Assembly (NCBI RefSeq): GCF_905171765.1 | Contig: NC_053393.1 | Span: 64,945,371-65,009,370 of the forward strand | Direction: 5' to 3' | Length of the DNA: 64,000 bases | Source: Bufo bufo | Lineage: Eukaryota; Chordata; Amphibia; Anura; Bufonidae | Part shown: piece after piece, positions 35,448 through 47,070 of the stretch | How positions within the stretch are numbered: the first letter of the stretch is position 1 | Layout: the number at the start of each line of letters is the position of its first letter | Made by a program: the position numbers and the translations under genes | Notes under the pieces: model-generated | Told to the model about the DNA's origin: nothing | Seen by the model: only the letters and a program-made list of their open reading frames with translations | Database searches by the model: none

Positions 35448-36643
35448 CAGGGCCGTCTTTAATATTAATTGGACCCTGGGTAAAAATTTACTTGGGCCCC
35501 CTGGATCCCGCCTTCCCACACCTTAGCAGGCAATCACGCCCTCCACCACAACACACACCAAAAAAATCCACACATCTGGTAGAGTACAGTGAATGACTGT
35601 AAATACTTCCAGTTCTGAAGACTCCAGCGGCTCAGGATCAGTGCTCTGGGCAGCTGGGCTCAGGCTGGAAGTGGGCACCGATCTGCATGAAGGAGACCAG
35701 GGCTCGGCTCACCCTAGTGTTACAGTGCACCCCAGCACCCCACAGTATGCAGTATAGCACCCTATAGTATACAGCAACCCACAGTATGCAGTATAGCACC
35801 CTATAGTATACAGCACCACACAGTATGCAGTATAGCACCCCACACTATACAGTACCCCACAGTATATAGTAGAGCAGTATAGCAGCCCAGAGTATACAGC
35901 ACCCCACAGTATACAACACCTCACAGTATACAGTAGAGCAGTATAGCACCTCACCGTATACAGCACCCCAAACTATACACGATACAGCACCCCACACTAT
36001 ACAGCCCCCCACACTATACAGTACAGCAGTATAGCACTCCACAATATACAGCACCCACAGTATACAGTATACAGCCCCCCACAGTATACAGCCCCCACAG
36101 TATACAGTACAGAAGTATAGCACTCCACAATATACAGCACCCACAGTATACAGTATACAGCCCCCCACAGTATACAGCCCCCCACAGTATACAGGCCCCC
36201 ACAGTATACAGCCCCCCACAGTGTACAGGCCCCCACACTATACAGCACCCCACTATACAGTAGTTTACAGTTTATTAGCATAACAGCCCCTGTCACCTTT
36301 TTCTGATGTAATCTTCACAAAAAAAAGCTCCACAGTTAAGGCAAACTTCTACAGCAACACTCCTGGTAGGACCTTGATGACCTCATAGCCATGTGACCAG
36401 TAATATTGCTAGGTTACTGGTCACATGGTGATGATGTCATCTAAGGTCCTATAAAATCACAGCTCTCACAGTACGCTGCCTGGAGTGCCGGCAGGCATGG
36501 CATGGCAGCACCCCCTGTATAGCTGACAGCCTGACACCCGGGGCAGTGGCTAGCAGGGCTCAAGAGGCAGCTGCCTTGGGCCCCCCAGGAGCAACTGGGC
36601 CCGGGGCAGCTGCCCCTTTTGCCCCTTGTTAAAGACGGCCCTG
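35448..36643. mobile_element. hAT-like MITE with minisatellite, 1.2 kb
   Basis: CAGGGCCGTCTTTAA at the left and its exact reverse complement at the right. Flanks GCTGAACG (35440-35447) and GCTGAACA (36644-36651) match at 7 of 8. The interior carries a GTATACAG array and, at 36370-36455, an AGGACCTTGATGA...AGGTCCT hairpin similar to those in 27545-27785. Confidence 0.9.
35735..36260. repeat. Tandem repeat, unit about 20 bp (CCCCACAGTATACAGCA)
   Basis: Dozens of degenerate copies, with higher-order units of about 75-110 bases (AGTACAGCAGTATAGCACTC recurs). The long minus-strand open frames here (YTVGGCILWG type) are repeat translations, not genes. Confidence 0.9.
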
Positions 36644-36651
36644 GCTGAACA

Positions 36652-36840
36652 GCAAATAGTGGACAGAGTGACAGAGTGTAGAGGTGGCGGCAGTATCAGG
36701 AAGCCACAGAGTGGGCCTATGACATAGTGGTGAGGTGGAAGCAGCATGAGGAGACCACAGAGTGGCAAGGTGACATAGTGTGGAGGTGGCAGCAGCATGT
36801 GGAGACCACAGAGTGGTGACAGAGTGGTGAGGTGGGTGGC
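36652..36840 (-). repeat. Minisatellite of the hAT transposon (CCACAGAGTGG)
   Basis: About four units with GGTGGCAGCAGCATG, GAGACCACAGAGTGG and GTGACATAGTG. The same repeat in reverse lies at 62985-63545, next to the BED zinc finger, linking the two hAT pieces. Confidence 0.8.
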
Positions 36841-36989
36841 ACTAGCAGTACCCGACGACTAAAGTGGGTGAAATAAGGAGCACTTGGCATTAGATGTGTG
36901 GCATGAGGCAGATGGCAGCATCAGAATAGTAGCTGAGGCAGGTAGCCAAAAGAAACCGGTCTCTTTTGTCAAAGTGTTGGTGTGGCACC

Positions 36990-37320
36990 ATGGATGATCT
37001 AGTCTGATGCATCAGGCATTGGTGGGTGGAAATCCTGGCTGATCCATGCCTGATTCATCTTGACAAAGGTAAGTCTCTCCACATTTTGGGTGGACAGGCG
37101 AGTTCTTCTTGGGGTAACTATGGCCCCGCCGCACTCGCTCTGATGCCACACTACTGGCCGGGTAGCACAGCTTTTCCAGGGCAAACTCGGCCAGTTGCAG
37201 CCACAAATCCAGTTTGGCTGCCCAGTAGTCCAGTGGATCTTCAATGACGGCTGGCAAGGTGCACTCCAAGTATGCCACCACCTGCTGGTTCAGGTTCTGC
37301 TTTATGTCTACCTGCTAGTG
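36990..37320 (-). pseudogene. hAT transposase C-terminal dimerisation domain remnant
   Basis: The minus-strand reading from about 37320 gives VEC-type lead sequence, then EDPLDYWAAKLDLWLQLAEF, LEKLCYPASSVASERV, then after a small frame change TPRRTRLSTQNVERLTFVKM. The order DPLDYW, L-A, PASSV-SERV, R-R-L, VE-L-F-K is the hATC domain of hAT transposases, which mediates dimerisation. The usual FSAAG after SERV is lost at a small deletion near 37130. The catalytic core upstream is not recognisable. Related zinc-finger coding survives at 62800-62985. The remnant is inactive. Confidence 0.88.
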
Positions 37321-37640
37321 AGTAGTTTCTTCACTATGCGGGTGAAGAAAGCTGCTCATCAGCGACTTTAGACTCAGGCTGCTGGCGCTGCTGTCAATTG
37401 CGACGACGGCGAAGATAGAGTCAACCAATCAAGAACCGCTGGGCTGCTGGTCAAGAGACGACCACTAGCTGAGACTGGGAGCCCAGGCCTCTCGAAGTGA
37501 CCCCTGCTGCCATGCCCCCTTACTCTGCTGTGACCTGTGCCTGCGCCACTCCCCTGTGCAGGGCCTGGCATATCTCTGTCTGACATACTGTTAGTTGAAC
37601 AAAACAAATAAAAATGAAATTTAAACACCCCTAAAAGCGC
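37321..37640. other. hAT interior, degraded
   Basis: The minus strand carries MSSFLHPHSEETTH just upstream of the hATC domain in a neighbouring frame. The remainder is GC-rich with no motif. Confidence 0.45.
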
Positions 37641-37798
37641 TGAATATATTTTTCTTTTTGTACTGTTTTAGGCCACAAAACGATTTTTCCACAAATAACT
37701 GCAAAAGTGAACTGCATATATATATTTTTCTTTTAGTACTGAAATACGTCACTAAACGCTTTTACCACAAATAACTGCAACAGTGAACTGTGTATATA
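37641..37798. repeat. 80-bp tandem repeats of the hAT (left block)
   Basis: Units contain TTTTCTTTTTGTACTG, AAATACGTCACTAAACGC and ACCACAAATAACTGCA. The block is interrupted by the Tc1 at TA (37797-37798) and continues at 48522. Confidence 0.85.
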
Positions 37799-38052
37799 CA
37801 GTCAGGTCCATAAATATTGTTACATCGACACAATTTTAAGGGTTTGGGCTCTATACACCACCACAATGGATTTGAAATAAAACAAACTAGATGTGCTTTA
37901 ACTGCAGACTGTCAGCTTTAATTTGAGAGTATTTAAATCCAAATCAGGTGAACGGTGTAGGAATTACAACAGTTTGCATATGTGCCTCAAACTTGTTAAG
38001 GGACCAAAAGTAATTCAGCAGTTCCATGGCCAGGTGTGTGTTATTCCCTCAT

Positions 38053-39809
38053 TGTTGAGGAAGGGTTGAGACGTATGCATATATATCCATGCATGCCTGC
38101 AAACACGTGCGTGCATGTATGGTATATATATGCATACATTAACCACCGCATCATGGGGTGATGTGCGCAGATGTGCCCAGCATCTGCGCACGTCTGCCCA
38201 TGGTGATCCCCAGGGGCTTATGGTGGCCCCTGTGGGAAATATGTGCTGTGCCCCCTTATAATGTAGGGGCTTGTGCCCCCTTATAATGTAGGGGCTTGTG
38301 CCCCCTTATAATGTAGGGGCTTGTGCCCCCTTATATCATCTGTGCCCCCTTATCATCTGTGCCCCCTTATAATGTAGGGGCTTGTGCCCCCTTATAATGT
38401 AGGGGCTTGTGCCCCCTTATATAATCGTGTGCCCCCTTATCATCTGTGCCCCCTTATCATCTGTGCCCCCTTTAGATATTTATATATCGATGTCCCTTAT
38501 GTTGGTGTATACATGTGTATGGATGTGCCCCATGCATCCATACACATATATATATATTATACAATATTCCCCCCCTCCCCTCCATACACCTGAAACCAGA
38601 TGCATCGGTGTGAATGTCCCCCAAGCATTCACACAGATGCAATCTGGTTGATTGCATCAGAATGACCGGACTAAGGTCCGGTCATCCTGATAACTACAAA
38701 GGACTCGGATTCCACAGAATCTGAGCCCTTTGATATAATTGTCGCCAGCGCCGCTGGAGACAATTATACATGATGGAAGAAGGGGAGGTGCCTCCCCTCC
38801 TTCTATTATGCGCATTCCGGCAGCGAAATTAACATCTCGCTGGCCGGAATGCAGAGTGCCACAGGCGGGAGATCAAAGGCTTCTCCCGCCTGTTGGTGTG
38901 CAGCGCGTCCCCAATGTGCCCCCTGGTGGACGGCGCGGGAGTGTGGGCCGCCGGGGATAAATATCCGGCGGCCCCTGCACTCAGGGTTAGGATCGGGACC
39001 CCCTCCCCACCTGAAAGGGCAGCGCATCCTGCGCTCAGCCTGACCGGACCCCAGTCGCCCCTACCCCCCAGAAGGGGGAGAGCGCGTTCGGCGCTCTGAA
39101 CAGAGCGACCCCCTGGCTGGCGAGGACCCCCCTTGGACGGACGAGCAGACCCCTGGACGCGAGCAATATAACATGAGTATCACTCCCTGACCCCTTGCTT
39201 AACCCTATAACCACTACCATTAATCCTACCCTATCTCTAATCCCTATCCCACCACCCTACTTGCCTGAACCCCTTCCCTGCCAGAACCCCAGCTCTCCTG
39301 CTGGTATAATATCCCCTACCACCCTGTCCCTTGATTAACCCCCACACCCCTGGTTCCAAACCCCCTACTCCCCTGGATATTGTTCCCCTTGGTAACACTT
39401 GCAGGGTGTTAACTCTTGCATTAATGTGTAGCCCTGATGCTGTGGACTGCATACACTCCTGTAGTGCCACCGTGTAACCCTCGTCGTACCCCGTAGGGAT
39501 AGTGAGTAGTCAGGTGGGGTGGGTTGTTATATACTTGTATGTGTGAACTGTATAGTTAGTTGATGGGTGGAATTTGGGAACGTGTAGTGTAGTTTAGTAT
39601 TGTATATTTAGTGCTGTATTGTTAGTGTATTGCGTGCTTAGTGTATTAGGTTTTAATAAATACCGTTATATTTGTACCCTTTGTGTAGCGTGTACTAATT
39701 AGCGATAGCGAGTTAGTAAGGCGCATGCAGCTAGCGTAGTGACTAGTGTAAAGTATAGCGAAAGTATTGTAATATTATTATATAAAGGTATAAGTGGGCG
39801 GAGCCATCA
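38053..39809 (+). repeat. 5' LTR of the retrovirus-like element, 1.76 kb
   Basis: Starts TGTTGAGGAAG. It contains a tandem array (38240-38470), a TATA-like ATAAATAT (38957-38964) and AATAAA (39655-39660). It ends GAGCCATCA and is followed two bases later by TGGCGAGAC, a possible tRNA-Arg-type primer site. It lacks 64 bases present in the 3' LTR and carries the empty site of the DD37E transposon (39305-39316). Confidence 0.85.
38240..38470 (+). repeat. Tandem repeat in U3 (GTGCCCCCTTATAATGTAGGGGC)
   Basis: Units with CCCCCTTATAATG and CCCCCTTATCATCTG occur about ten times. The matching array in the 3' LTR is 43880-44110. Repeats in this part of an LTR often act as enhancers, which is inference here. 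Confidence 0.85.
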
Positions 39810-39811
39810 AT

Positions 39812-39830
39812 TGGCGAGACAGGCCCACTG
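39812..39830 (+). promoter_or_regulatory. Candidate primer binding site
   Basis: TGGCGAGACAGG starts two bases after the LTR's CA, at the expected distance. TGGCGAG matches what the 3' end of some tRNA-Arg would need. The tRNA assignment is tentative. Confidence 0.5.
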
Positions 39831-40052
39831 CTTAGATTTTGAAATCTGTGTTTGGTTTTGAGGCTAGAGGTCGGTTACACTGTCAGTTATCAGGCAAGAG
39901 AGACGCGGTCAGTGGTCTGAGCGTCTAGGACCTGATAATTCGGACAGGTAACGCAACTCTTCCTTACAGCACCAAACGCAGATCAAAATCTTTAGCAGAA
40001 AATCTATTGTCTATCTGTGAATTAATATTTTGCTATTTGCTTTGCACGGTCA

Positions 40053-40603
40053 ATGCATCGCTCAAGTGATTGCGAGGGAGAAGAGGACACGTCACTGAAG
40101 GAGATCCATCTTCGTGGGAGCGGCGTACAAGTCCGGCTGGTCGGGAAGAAGCGATCCGGGAAAATGGACTTCTTCCAAGCAGCTGTTAGGACGAAGAGGT
40201 ACGGCCCCAAGGAGAAGATGGACACTCATCAAACGGTGAGTATTGACTTCCCCACACTACAACACTTGAGCAGACACAGCACATTTAACCCCATCCTCCC
40301 CACCACATACAAGTCAGCAGAAATGCTGTGGTCCGATTTGTTGGCACAGGCTTGTACTTATGACAGGCTTTGTGTGAACAAACGGACGGTGTTGAACAAG
40401 GCCACCAAACGGCTTCAGATGCTAGCCAAACTCGTTCATACGTTTGAGGCTAGCATCTGTAAGCCAAAGGAAGTGGCGCTGGTGTCTCAGTCAACGGAGA
40501 CAATTCCTCCGGCCATTCACTGCCAGTGCTGTACCAGTAATTCGGACCAGGTTTCGGCATTACGGACACAGCTGGCGGAGAATGTGCAGTCTACTGTTGA
40601 CTG
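40053..40603 (+). pseudogene. gag: Retrovirus-like gag, N-terminal part
   Basis: An open frame of 183 residues starts at 40053 and stops at 40602-40604. The first 80 residues are basic and charged. A stretch near residues 95-140 (ending LVHTFEASI) is helical in character. After the stop, 40605-40710 still encodes a coiled-coil-like stretch rich in Gln, Glu and Lys, and a 13-base repeat (CTTATACTGAAGT, about 40687-40712) shifts the frame. No matrix or capsid fold can be named from sequence alone. I assign it to gag by its position before the zinc knuckles. An alternative is an unrelated short ORF. Confidence 0.55.
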
Positions 40604-40973
40604 AGATGCGCAGGTGGCTAGGATAGAGTCACAGTTAGTAGAGCTGCAGAGGCAGAAGGAGGAAATTGAGGCTAAGTTGACTCAGTCTTATACTGAAGTC
40701 TTATACTGAAGTCAAGGCCTTCAAGGAGCAGACTGCCTCTACTGATGTGACGGTAGCCAAATTGAAGGCTCAGGTTGCTGTAAGCTCCCAGATAATGACT
40801 GGCATGCAACAGGTAATCACCAAGTTGGTGCCGGACCTTTCTTTTCCCGTAAAGTCAGGGTCGGAATCTCCCAAAACTTTGCCCTATGCAGGGCAAAGAG
40901 GGGGGGAGTAGTCTGTGACAGGCCAAATCACCAGAGCAAGCCTGTCCAGACTAACAGAGATTTTTCCCTGACT

Positions 40974-41348
40974 TTGGGGAAAATAAACATTGTGAAAAGT
41001 GCCTCCCTGAGGATGGAACAATTCAGGGAGCGCGGTTGCAATGTGGACGGACCTAAGCCATGCCGGGCAAGCATCAAATGTTTTGCGTGTGGTGGCTTGG
41101 GTCATATAGCAAAGCACTGCAAAACACACGAGACAGTAAGCCCAATCAGGTGCTTCAGGTGTGGGGACAAAGGACACATTGCAAGGAATTGCCCTTGTGC
41201 AAGTAATTGCAATGTGTCCAATGATGGGATTCAGGTAACAAATTGTACAGTGGGGTCTAGTCAGCTTGGCCATGAAGGAGTTACCTCTCGGCAGCATCAC
41301 CAGCTGTTGAGGGGTCAGAGTGGCCAAGCTAGGCTAGGCAACATTTGA
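40974..41348 (+). pseudogene. gag: Retrovirus-like nucleocapsid with two CCHC knuckles
   Basis: The open frame of 124 residues contains CFACGGLGHIAKHC and CFRCGDKGHIARNC, both C-x2-C-x4-H-x4-C, about 23 residues apart. Tandem knuckles of this kind package viral RNA. Two boxes are typical of several orthoretroviral groups, whereas gammaretroviruses have one. The frame is separated from the upstream gag part by stops and a frame change, so the original protein is broken. It ends in a Gln/Gly-rich tail. No pol follows. Confidence 0.88.
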
Positions 41349-43689
41349 CACCCCTGTACTATTTGTTACACCGTTTGTTCCCTGTGTATGTCCATGTTGT
41401 ATGTTTTTGTTATCTGTTTGTAAGTTTTCTTGATGTTGATGGTGTTAGTCCTTGTCTACGAGTGCGTTCCACCATGCTGATTTATGTAGTTTGTTGTAAG
41501 TCCCGTCTGCTGTTTTTGTTTCATTCTGTGTCCCCTTGAAGTGGAACAGTGTTATACTGTGGATCAAGAACGTATAGGTTCGCGAGCAGATAATTTCACA
41601 CGGGAAATCCTGCACAAAGGATGATGTGATATTATTCTGGGCAACCAGGGTCTCGGATCGATACAGATAACACTGTTGTGCTCAAGGTTTTCGGTAGGGC
41701 TGTGTTGCACTGGGGACTGGGGCGGACAGACAACATTGGTGTAATGTTGTGCTGCGCACTTAATTCTAGTCCGAGCAGGTAGCACAGCTCTGATAGGGAT
41801 TGGACGCAGAGTGTTTAGCAGCAGAGTGTGGACTGTGTTCTTGTGTTGTGGGGTCCTGGGGAGCCGGGACATGACTATGCCATTGGTTCTGCGGGCCTCC
41901 ACAAGACGGGATCACAGGGGGAAATCAGCCTGGGTACACATGAGTGGACAGGGATGCGGTGCCATCACTAACAAGATGGTGCTTTGTCCACAGAACTCCA
42001 GTTATCCTATCCTAGTAGGGTGGCCATCCTTATCTGTTGGTGCAGAGGGATGTGTAGCAGAGGACGCGATCCTCTGAAGGTAGGGTGTTCAGACACCAGT
42101 GTTGGGATAACGAGGGGTCATGTAAGATAAAGGGCAGCCCAATACCTTTCTCTACCCATGGGTCAAAGGTATTGGTGCTGGGAATTTTTACATTTAATTG
42201 CACTGTTAGGGGAGAAATTCCCCCGGCAGCGCCTGGTATTTTCTTCTGCCATAGGTGTGATTTTATATGGAGCGGAAGAAAAACCCAGGAGATGCCACAG
42301 AAGAGACCAGCTATTCCCCGTGACACTCTTGTGAAGCTCCAGAGGATCCCACTGGATTTTGGCAACCAAGCGACCTCTGTCTAGAGGTGTTCTAGAGATG
42401 GAAGACTGTGCCACAATCCAGCGGGAGCGTTATCTCAGACTCTGGAGGAAGACCTGGAGACGTTCGGGTGGAAGAGCTTATTTTCCCTTGTTTCACCCAG
42501 TGAAACTTCTTCTGGTTCTGGTCATTGTCATCTACATATCGGAGGGTCAAGGGACTTATTGACCAAATACACCAGAACCAGACAGAACTTTACTGAACTA
42601 ACCAAAGGAGGAGGCTCGGGACATAACTCAAACATTGTTCCTGTAGCCAAATATTGTATGGACACACTTTGTTTCCTATGAGGGTTCGATTGTGTACCCA
42701 TAGACACTTTAGGTACAAATGTGTGACAGCCTATACCCAGGGAAACTCGCCCAACGCATTGCGGTGAGTTATTATTTGGCTGTACACATTTGCATCCTAT
42801 AGTCGTTTCCCATTGACACGGGGGCCTGCGACCTACCTGTGTCTTTGGAGGTGTGGAGATAGGCCATGTTGCTTGAGACTCTATGGGTACACACACTTAA
42901 TGGAATTTGGTGATGTTGGGAGGGATGTGACATGTATATTGTGTGAATGGGGATAAGATTAGGATAGGGACAGGCCTTTGCCATTTGCCACCTTGAACCC
43001 TGGAACGGTGAAGTTCTTAAGGGAAGGGCTGGATGTGTAGTGTGGCGGAGGTGTTCTCCGCAGTAGAATTTAGGTACTATGACATCACCGCTTAATAGTC
43101 TGACCTGCCTTGTAAAGACCTATTAATCTGTCCACGGGAGAACCGCACCCATCAAGATGGAAACAGATGTTGGACGAAAGTGGTGATTGAAGAAATTTGG
43201 GACTGAGGTTGTGAGGGTGAACCCGCTCCAGATTCCTTGGAGGCGGGCCATACCTGAAGATCGGCAGAAATACCAAGAGACTGTGGGGGTGTGGCCACTC
43301 CAAAGTGGGGGGTGGCCGACACTAAAAGACTGTTAAAGAAAGGCCAGTTAAAGACTGCGAGAGTGAACCCGCTCCAGATTTGGGGGGGGGGGGGACGACG
43401 ACACCTGAAGATCGGCAATTCCCGAGAGACTGGGTGTGTGGTATCCTAAAGATGTCAAGAAAGTTCCAGCGAGAAGAAGACGGTGCATCCTGTGGACGGA
43501 GGAGTAGGTTACGGTGAAGGGCAGGTCGGAGGAAGCTGGATGAGGGATGTTTAAGTACCTAAAGATCAGTGTGCACTACAGTTCTTCCTGAACTTCCACC
43601 AAGGATGGGGTTGAAGGGGGGGGGGCAAATATATCTCAACCCGTTCCCCCAATATATTGTCGTATTATATAGTCCGACAACAGGGGGAT
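41349..43689 (+). other. Internal region of the LTR element, possible env traces
   Basis: No polymerase motifs occur. At 42398-42562 a frame has a basic stretch followed by the hydrophobic LLLVLVIVIYI, like a signal or leader peptide. Downstream (42580-42900) a frame with several Cys and an N-x-T/S site is broken by stops. This could be the decayed start of an envelope gene, but no envelope family can be named. A G-rich run (43381-43392) and CAACAGGGGGAT just before 43690 are candidate polypurine tracts. Confidence 0.4.
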
Positions 43690-44555
43690 TGTTGAGGAAG
43701 GGTTGAGACGTATGCATATATATCCATGCATGCCTGCAAACACGTGCGGGCATGTATGGTATATATATGCATACATTAACCACCGCATCATGGGGTGATG
43801 TGCGCAGATGTGCCCAGCATCTGTGCACGTCTGCCCATGGTGATCCCCAGGGGCTCATGGTGGCCCCTGTGGGAAATATGTGCTGTGCCCCCTTATAATG
43901 TAGGGGCTTGTGCCCCCTTATAATGTAGGGGCTTGTGCCCCCTTATAATGTAGGGGCTTGTGCCCCCTTATATCATCTGTGCCCCCTTATCATCTGTGCC
44001 CCCTTATAATGTAGGGGCTTGTGCCCCCTTATAATGTAGGGGCTTGTGCCCCCTTATATAATTGTGTGCCCCCTTATCATCTGTGCCCCCTTATCATCTG
44101 TGCCCCCTTTAGATATTTATATATCGATGTCCCTTATGTTGGTGTATACATGTGTATGGATGTGCCCCATGCATCCATACACATATATATATATTATACA
44201 ATATTCCCCCCCTCCCCTCCATACACCTGAAACCAGATGCATCGGTGTGAATGTCCCCCAAGCATTCACACAGATGCAATTTGGTTGATTGCATCAGAAT
44301 GACCGGACTAAGGTCCGGTCATCCTGATAACTACAAAGGACTCGGATTCCACAGAATCTGAGCCCTTTGATATAATTGTCGCCAGCGCCGCTGGAGACAA
44401 TTATACATGATGGAAGAAGGGGAGAATCCTCCCCTCCTTCTATTATGCGCATTCCGGCAGCGAAATTAACATCTCGCTGGCCGGAATGCAGAGTGCCACA
44501 GGCGGGAGATCAAAGGCTTCTCCCGCCTGTTGGTGTGCAGCGCGTCCCCGATGTG

Positions 44556-44619
44556 CGGGCCGGCACAGTGACGTCATATCACTGCGCCGGCCCACGTGGA
44601 TGAGGGGCGGGCGCGCGCG
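44556..44619 (+). promoter_or_regulatory. LTR promoter module with CRE and E-box, absent from the 5' LTR
   Basis: Sixty-four bases present only in the 3' LTR: a GGGCCGGC...GCCGGCCC inverted repeat around TGACGTCA (44569-44576, full CRE), then CCACGTGG (44592-44599, E-box), then alternating GC. The TATA-like box follows about 60 bases downstream. Function is inferred from known motifs. Confidence 0.6.
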
Positions 44620-45007
44620 CCCCCTGGTGGACGGTGCGGGAGTGTGGGCCGCCAGGGATAAATATCCGGCGGCCCCTGCACTCAGGGTTAGGATCGGGAC
44701 CCCCTCCCCACCTGAAAGGGCAGCGCATCCTGCGCTCAGCCTGACCGGACCCCAGTCGCCCCTACCCCCCAGAAGGGGGAGAGCGCGTTCGGCGCTCTGA
44801 ACAGAGCGGCCCCCTGGCTGGCGAGGACCCCCCTTGGACGGACGAGCAGACCCCTGGACGCGAGCAATATAACATGAGTATCACTCCCTGACCCCCTGCT
44901 TAACCCTATAACCACTACCATTAACCCTACCCTATCTCTAATTCCTATCCCGCCACTTGCCTGAACCCCTTCCCTGCCAGAACCCCAGCTCTCCTGCTGG
45001 TATAATA

Positions 45008-46570
45008 CAGGGAGTGCAGAATTATTAGGCAAGTTGTATTTTTGAGGATTAATTTTATTATTGAACAACAACCATGTTCTCAATGAACCCAAAAAACTCA
45101 TTAATATCAAAGCTGAATATTTTTGGAAGTAGTTTTTAGTTTGTTTTTAGTTTTAGCTATTTTAGGGGGATATCTGTGTGTGCAGGTGACTATTGCTGTG
45201 CATAATTATTAGGCAACTTAACAAAAAACAAATATATACCCATTTCAATTATTTATTTTTACCAGTGAAACCAATATAACATCTCAACATTCACAAATAT
45301 ACATTTCTGACACTCAAAAACAAAACAAAAACAAATCAGTGACCAATATAGCCACCTTTCTTTGCAAGGACACTCAAAAGCCTGCCATCCATGGATTCTG
45401 TCAGTGTTTTGATCTGTTCACCATCAACATTGCGTGCAGCAGCAACCACAGCCTCCCAGACACTGTTCAGAGAGGTGTACTGTTTTCCCTCCTTGTAAAT
45501 CTCACATTTGATGATGAACTACAGGTTCTCAATGGGGTTCAGATCAGGTGAACAAGGAGGCCATGTCATTAGATTTTCTTCTTTTATACCCTTTCTTGCC
45601 AGCCACGCTGTGGAGTACTTCGACGCGTGTGATGGAGCATTGTCCTGCATGAAAATCATGTTTTTCTTGAAGGATGCAGACTTCTTCCTGTACCACTGCT
45701 TGAAGAAGGTGTCTTCCAGAAACTGGCAGTAGGACTGGGAGTTGAGCTTGACTCCATCCTCAACCCGAAAAGGCCCCACAAGCTCATCTTTGATGATACC
45801 AGCCCAAACCAGTACTCCACCTCCACCTTGCTGGCGTCTGAGTCGGACTGGAGCTCTCTGCCCTTTACCAATCCAGCCACGGGCCCATCCATCTGGCCCA
45901 TCAAGACTTACTCTCATTTCATCAGTCCATAAAACCTTAGAAAAATCAGTCTTGAGATATTTCTTGGCCCAGTCTTGACGTTTCAGCTTGTGTGTCTTGT
46001 TCAGTGGTGGTCGTCTTTCAGCCTTTCTTACCTTGGCCATGTCTCTGAGTATTGCACACCTTGTGCTTTTGGGCACTCCAGTGATGTTGCAGCTCTGAAA
46101 TATGGCCAAACTGGTGGCAAGTGGCATCTTGGCAGCTGCACGCTTGACTTTTCTCAGTTCATGGGCAGTTCTTTTGCGCCTTGGTTTTTCCACACGCTTC
46201 TTGCGACCCTGTTGACTATTTTGAATAAAACGCTTGATTGTTCGATGATCACGCTTCAGAAGCTTTGCAATTTTAAGAGTGCTGCATCCCTCTGCAAGAT
46301 ATCTCACTATTTTTGACTTTTCTGAGCCTGTCAAGTCCTTCTTTTGACCCATTTTGCCAAAGGAAAGGAAGTTGCCTAATAATTATGCACACCTAATATA
46401 GGGTGTTGATGTCATTAGACCACACCCCTTCTCATTACAGAGATGCACATCACCTAATATGCTTAATTGGTAGTAGGCTTTCGAGCCTATACAGCTTGGA
46501 GTAAGACAACATGCATAAAGAGGATGATGTGGTCAAAATACTCATTTGCTTAATAATTCTGCACGCAGTG
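45008..46570 (-). mobile_element. Tc1/mariner transposon, DD37E type
   Basis: Ends CAGGGAGTGCAGAATTATTA and CACTGCGTGCAGAATTATTA (read inward), TA on both sides (45006-45007 and 46571-46572). A second pair of inner repeats (TGCATAATTATTAGGCAAC at about 45199 and its inverse near 46375) gives the double-repeat end arrangement known from other Tc1 elements. The 5' LTR shows the empty site. Confidence 0.94.
45336..46352 (-). pseudogene. DD37E Tc1/mariner transposase with one nonsense codon
   Basis: An open frame of 277 residues starts MGQKKDLTGSEKSKIVRYL at 46352. Two helix-turn-helix regions occupy about residues 8-110, with a GRKKR-type hook near 50-60. The catalytic residues are D144 (LWTDEM), D237 (FMQDNAPSH) and E275 (DLNPIENL). 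There are 37 residues between the last two, so it is DD37E, the spacing reported for the TRT-type group. Right after ENL a TAG stands where Trp is usual. The same frame then continues without a stop to 45336, so one base change explains the break. A complete protein would be about 338 residues. Confidence 0.93.
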
Positions 46571-47070
46571 TATCCCCTACCACCCTGTCCCCTGAATAAC
46601 CCCCACACCCCTGGTTCCAAACCCCCTACTCCCCTGGATATTGTTCCCCTTGGTAACACTTGCAGGGTGTTAACCCTTGCATTACTGTGTAGCCCTGATG
46701 CTGTGGACCCCATGCACTCCTGTAGTGCCACCGTGTAACCCTCGTCGTACCCCGTAGGAATAGTGAGTAGTCAGGTGGGGTAGGTTGTTATATACTTGTA
46801 TGTGTGAGCTGTATAGTTAGTTGATGGGTGGAATTTGGGAACGTGTAGTGTAGTTTAGTATTGTATATTTAGTGCTGTATTGTTAGTGTATTGCGTGCTT
46901 AGTGTATTAGGTTTTAATAAATACCGTTATATTTGTACCCTTTGTGTAGCGTGTACTTGTTAGCGATAGCGAGTTAGTAAGGCGCATGCAGCTAGCGTAG
47001 TGACTAGTGTAAAGTATAGCGAAAGTATTGTAATATTATTATATAAAGGTATAAGTAAGCGGAGCCATCA

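Noticed and set aside
35709..36296. Overlapping Cys/Tyr-rich minus-strand open frames
   Set aside because: They are repeat translations of the GTATACAG array and occur in several frames at once.
38384..38657. Duplicate small open frames at 38384-38657 and 44021-44294
   Set aside because: They are the same LTR sequence twice, not paralogous genes.
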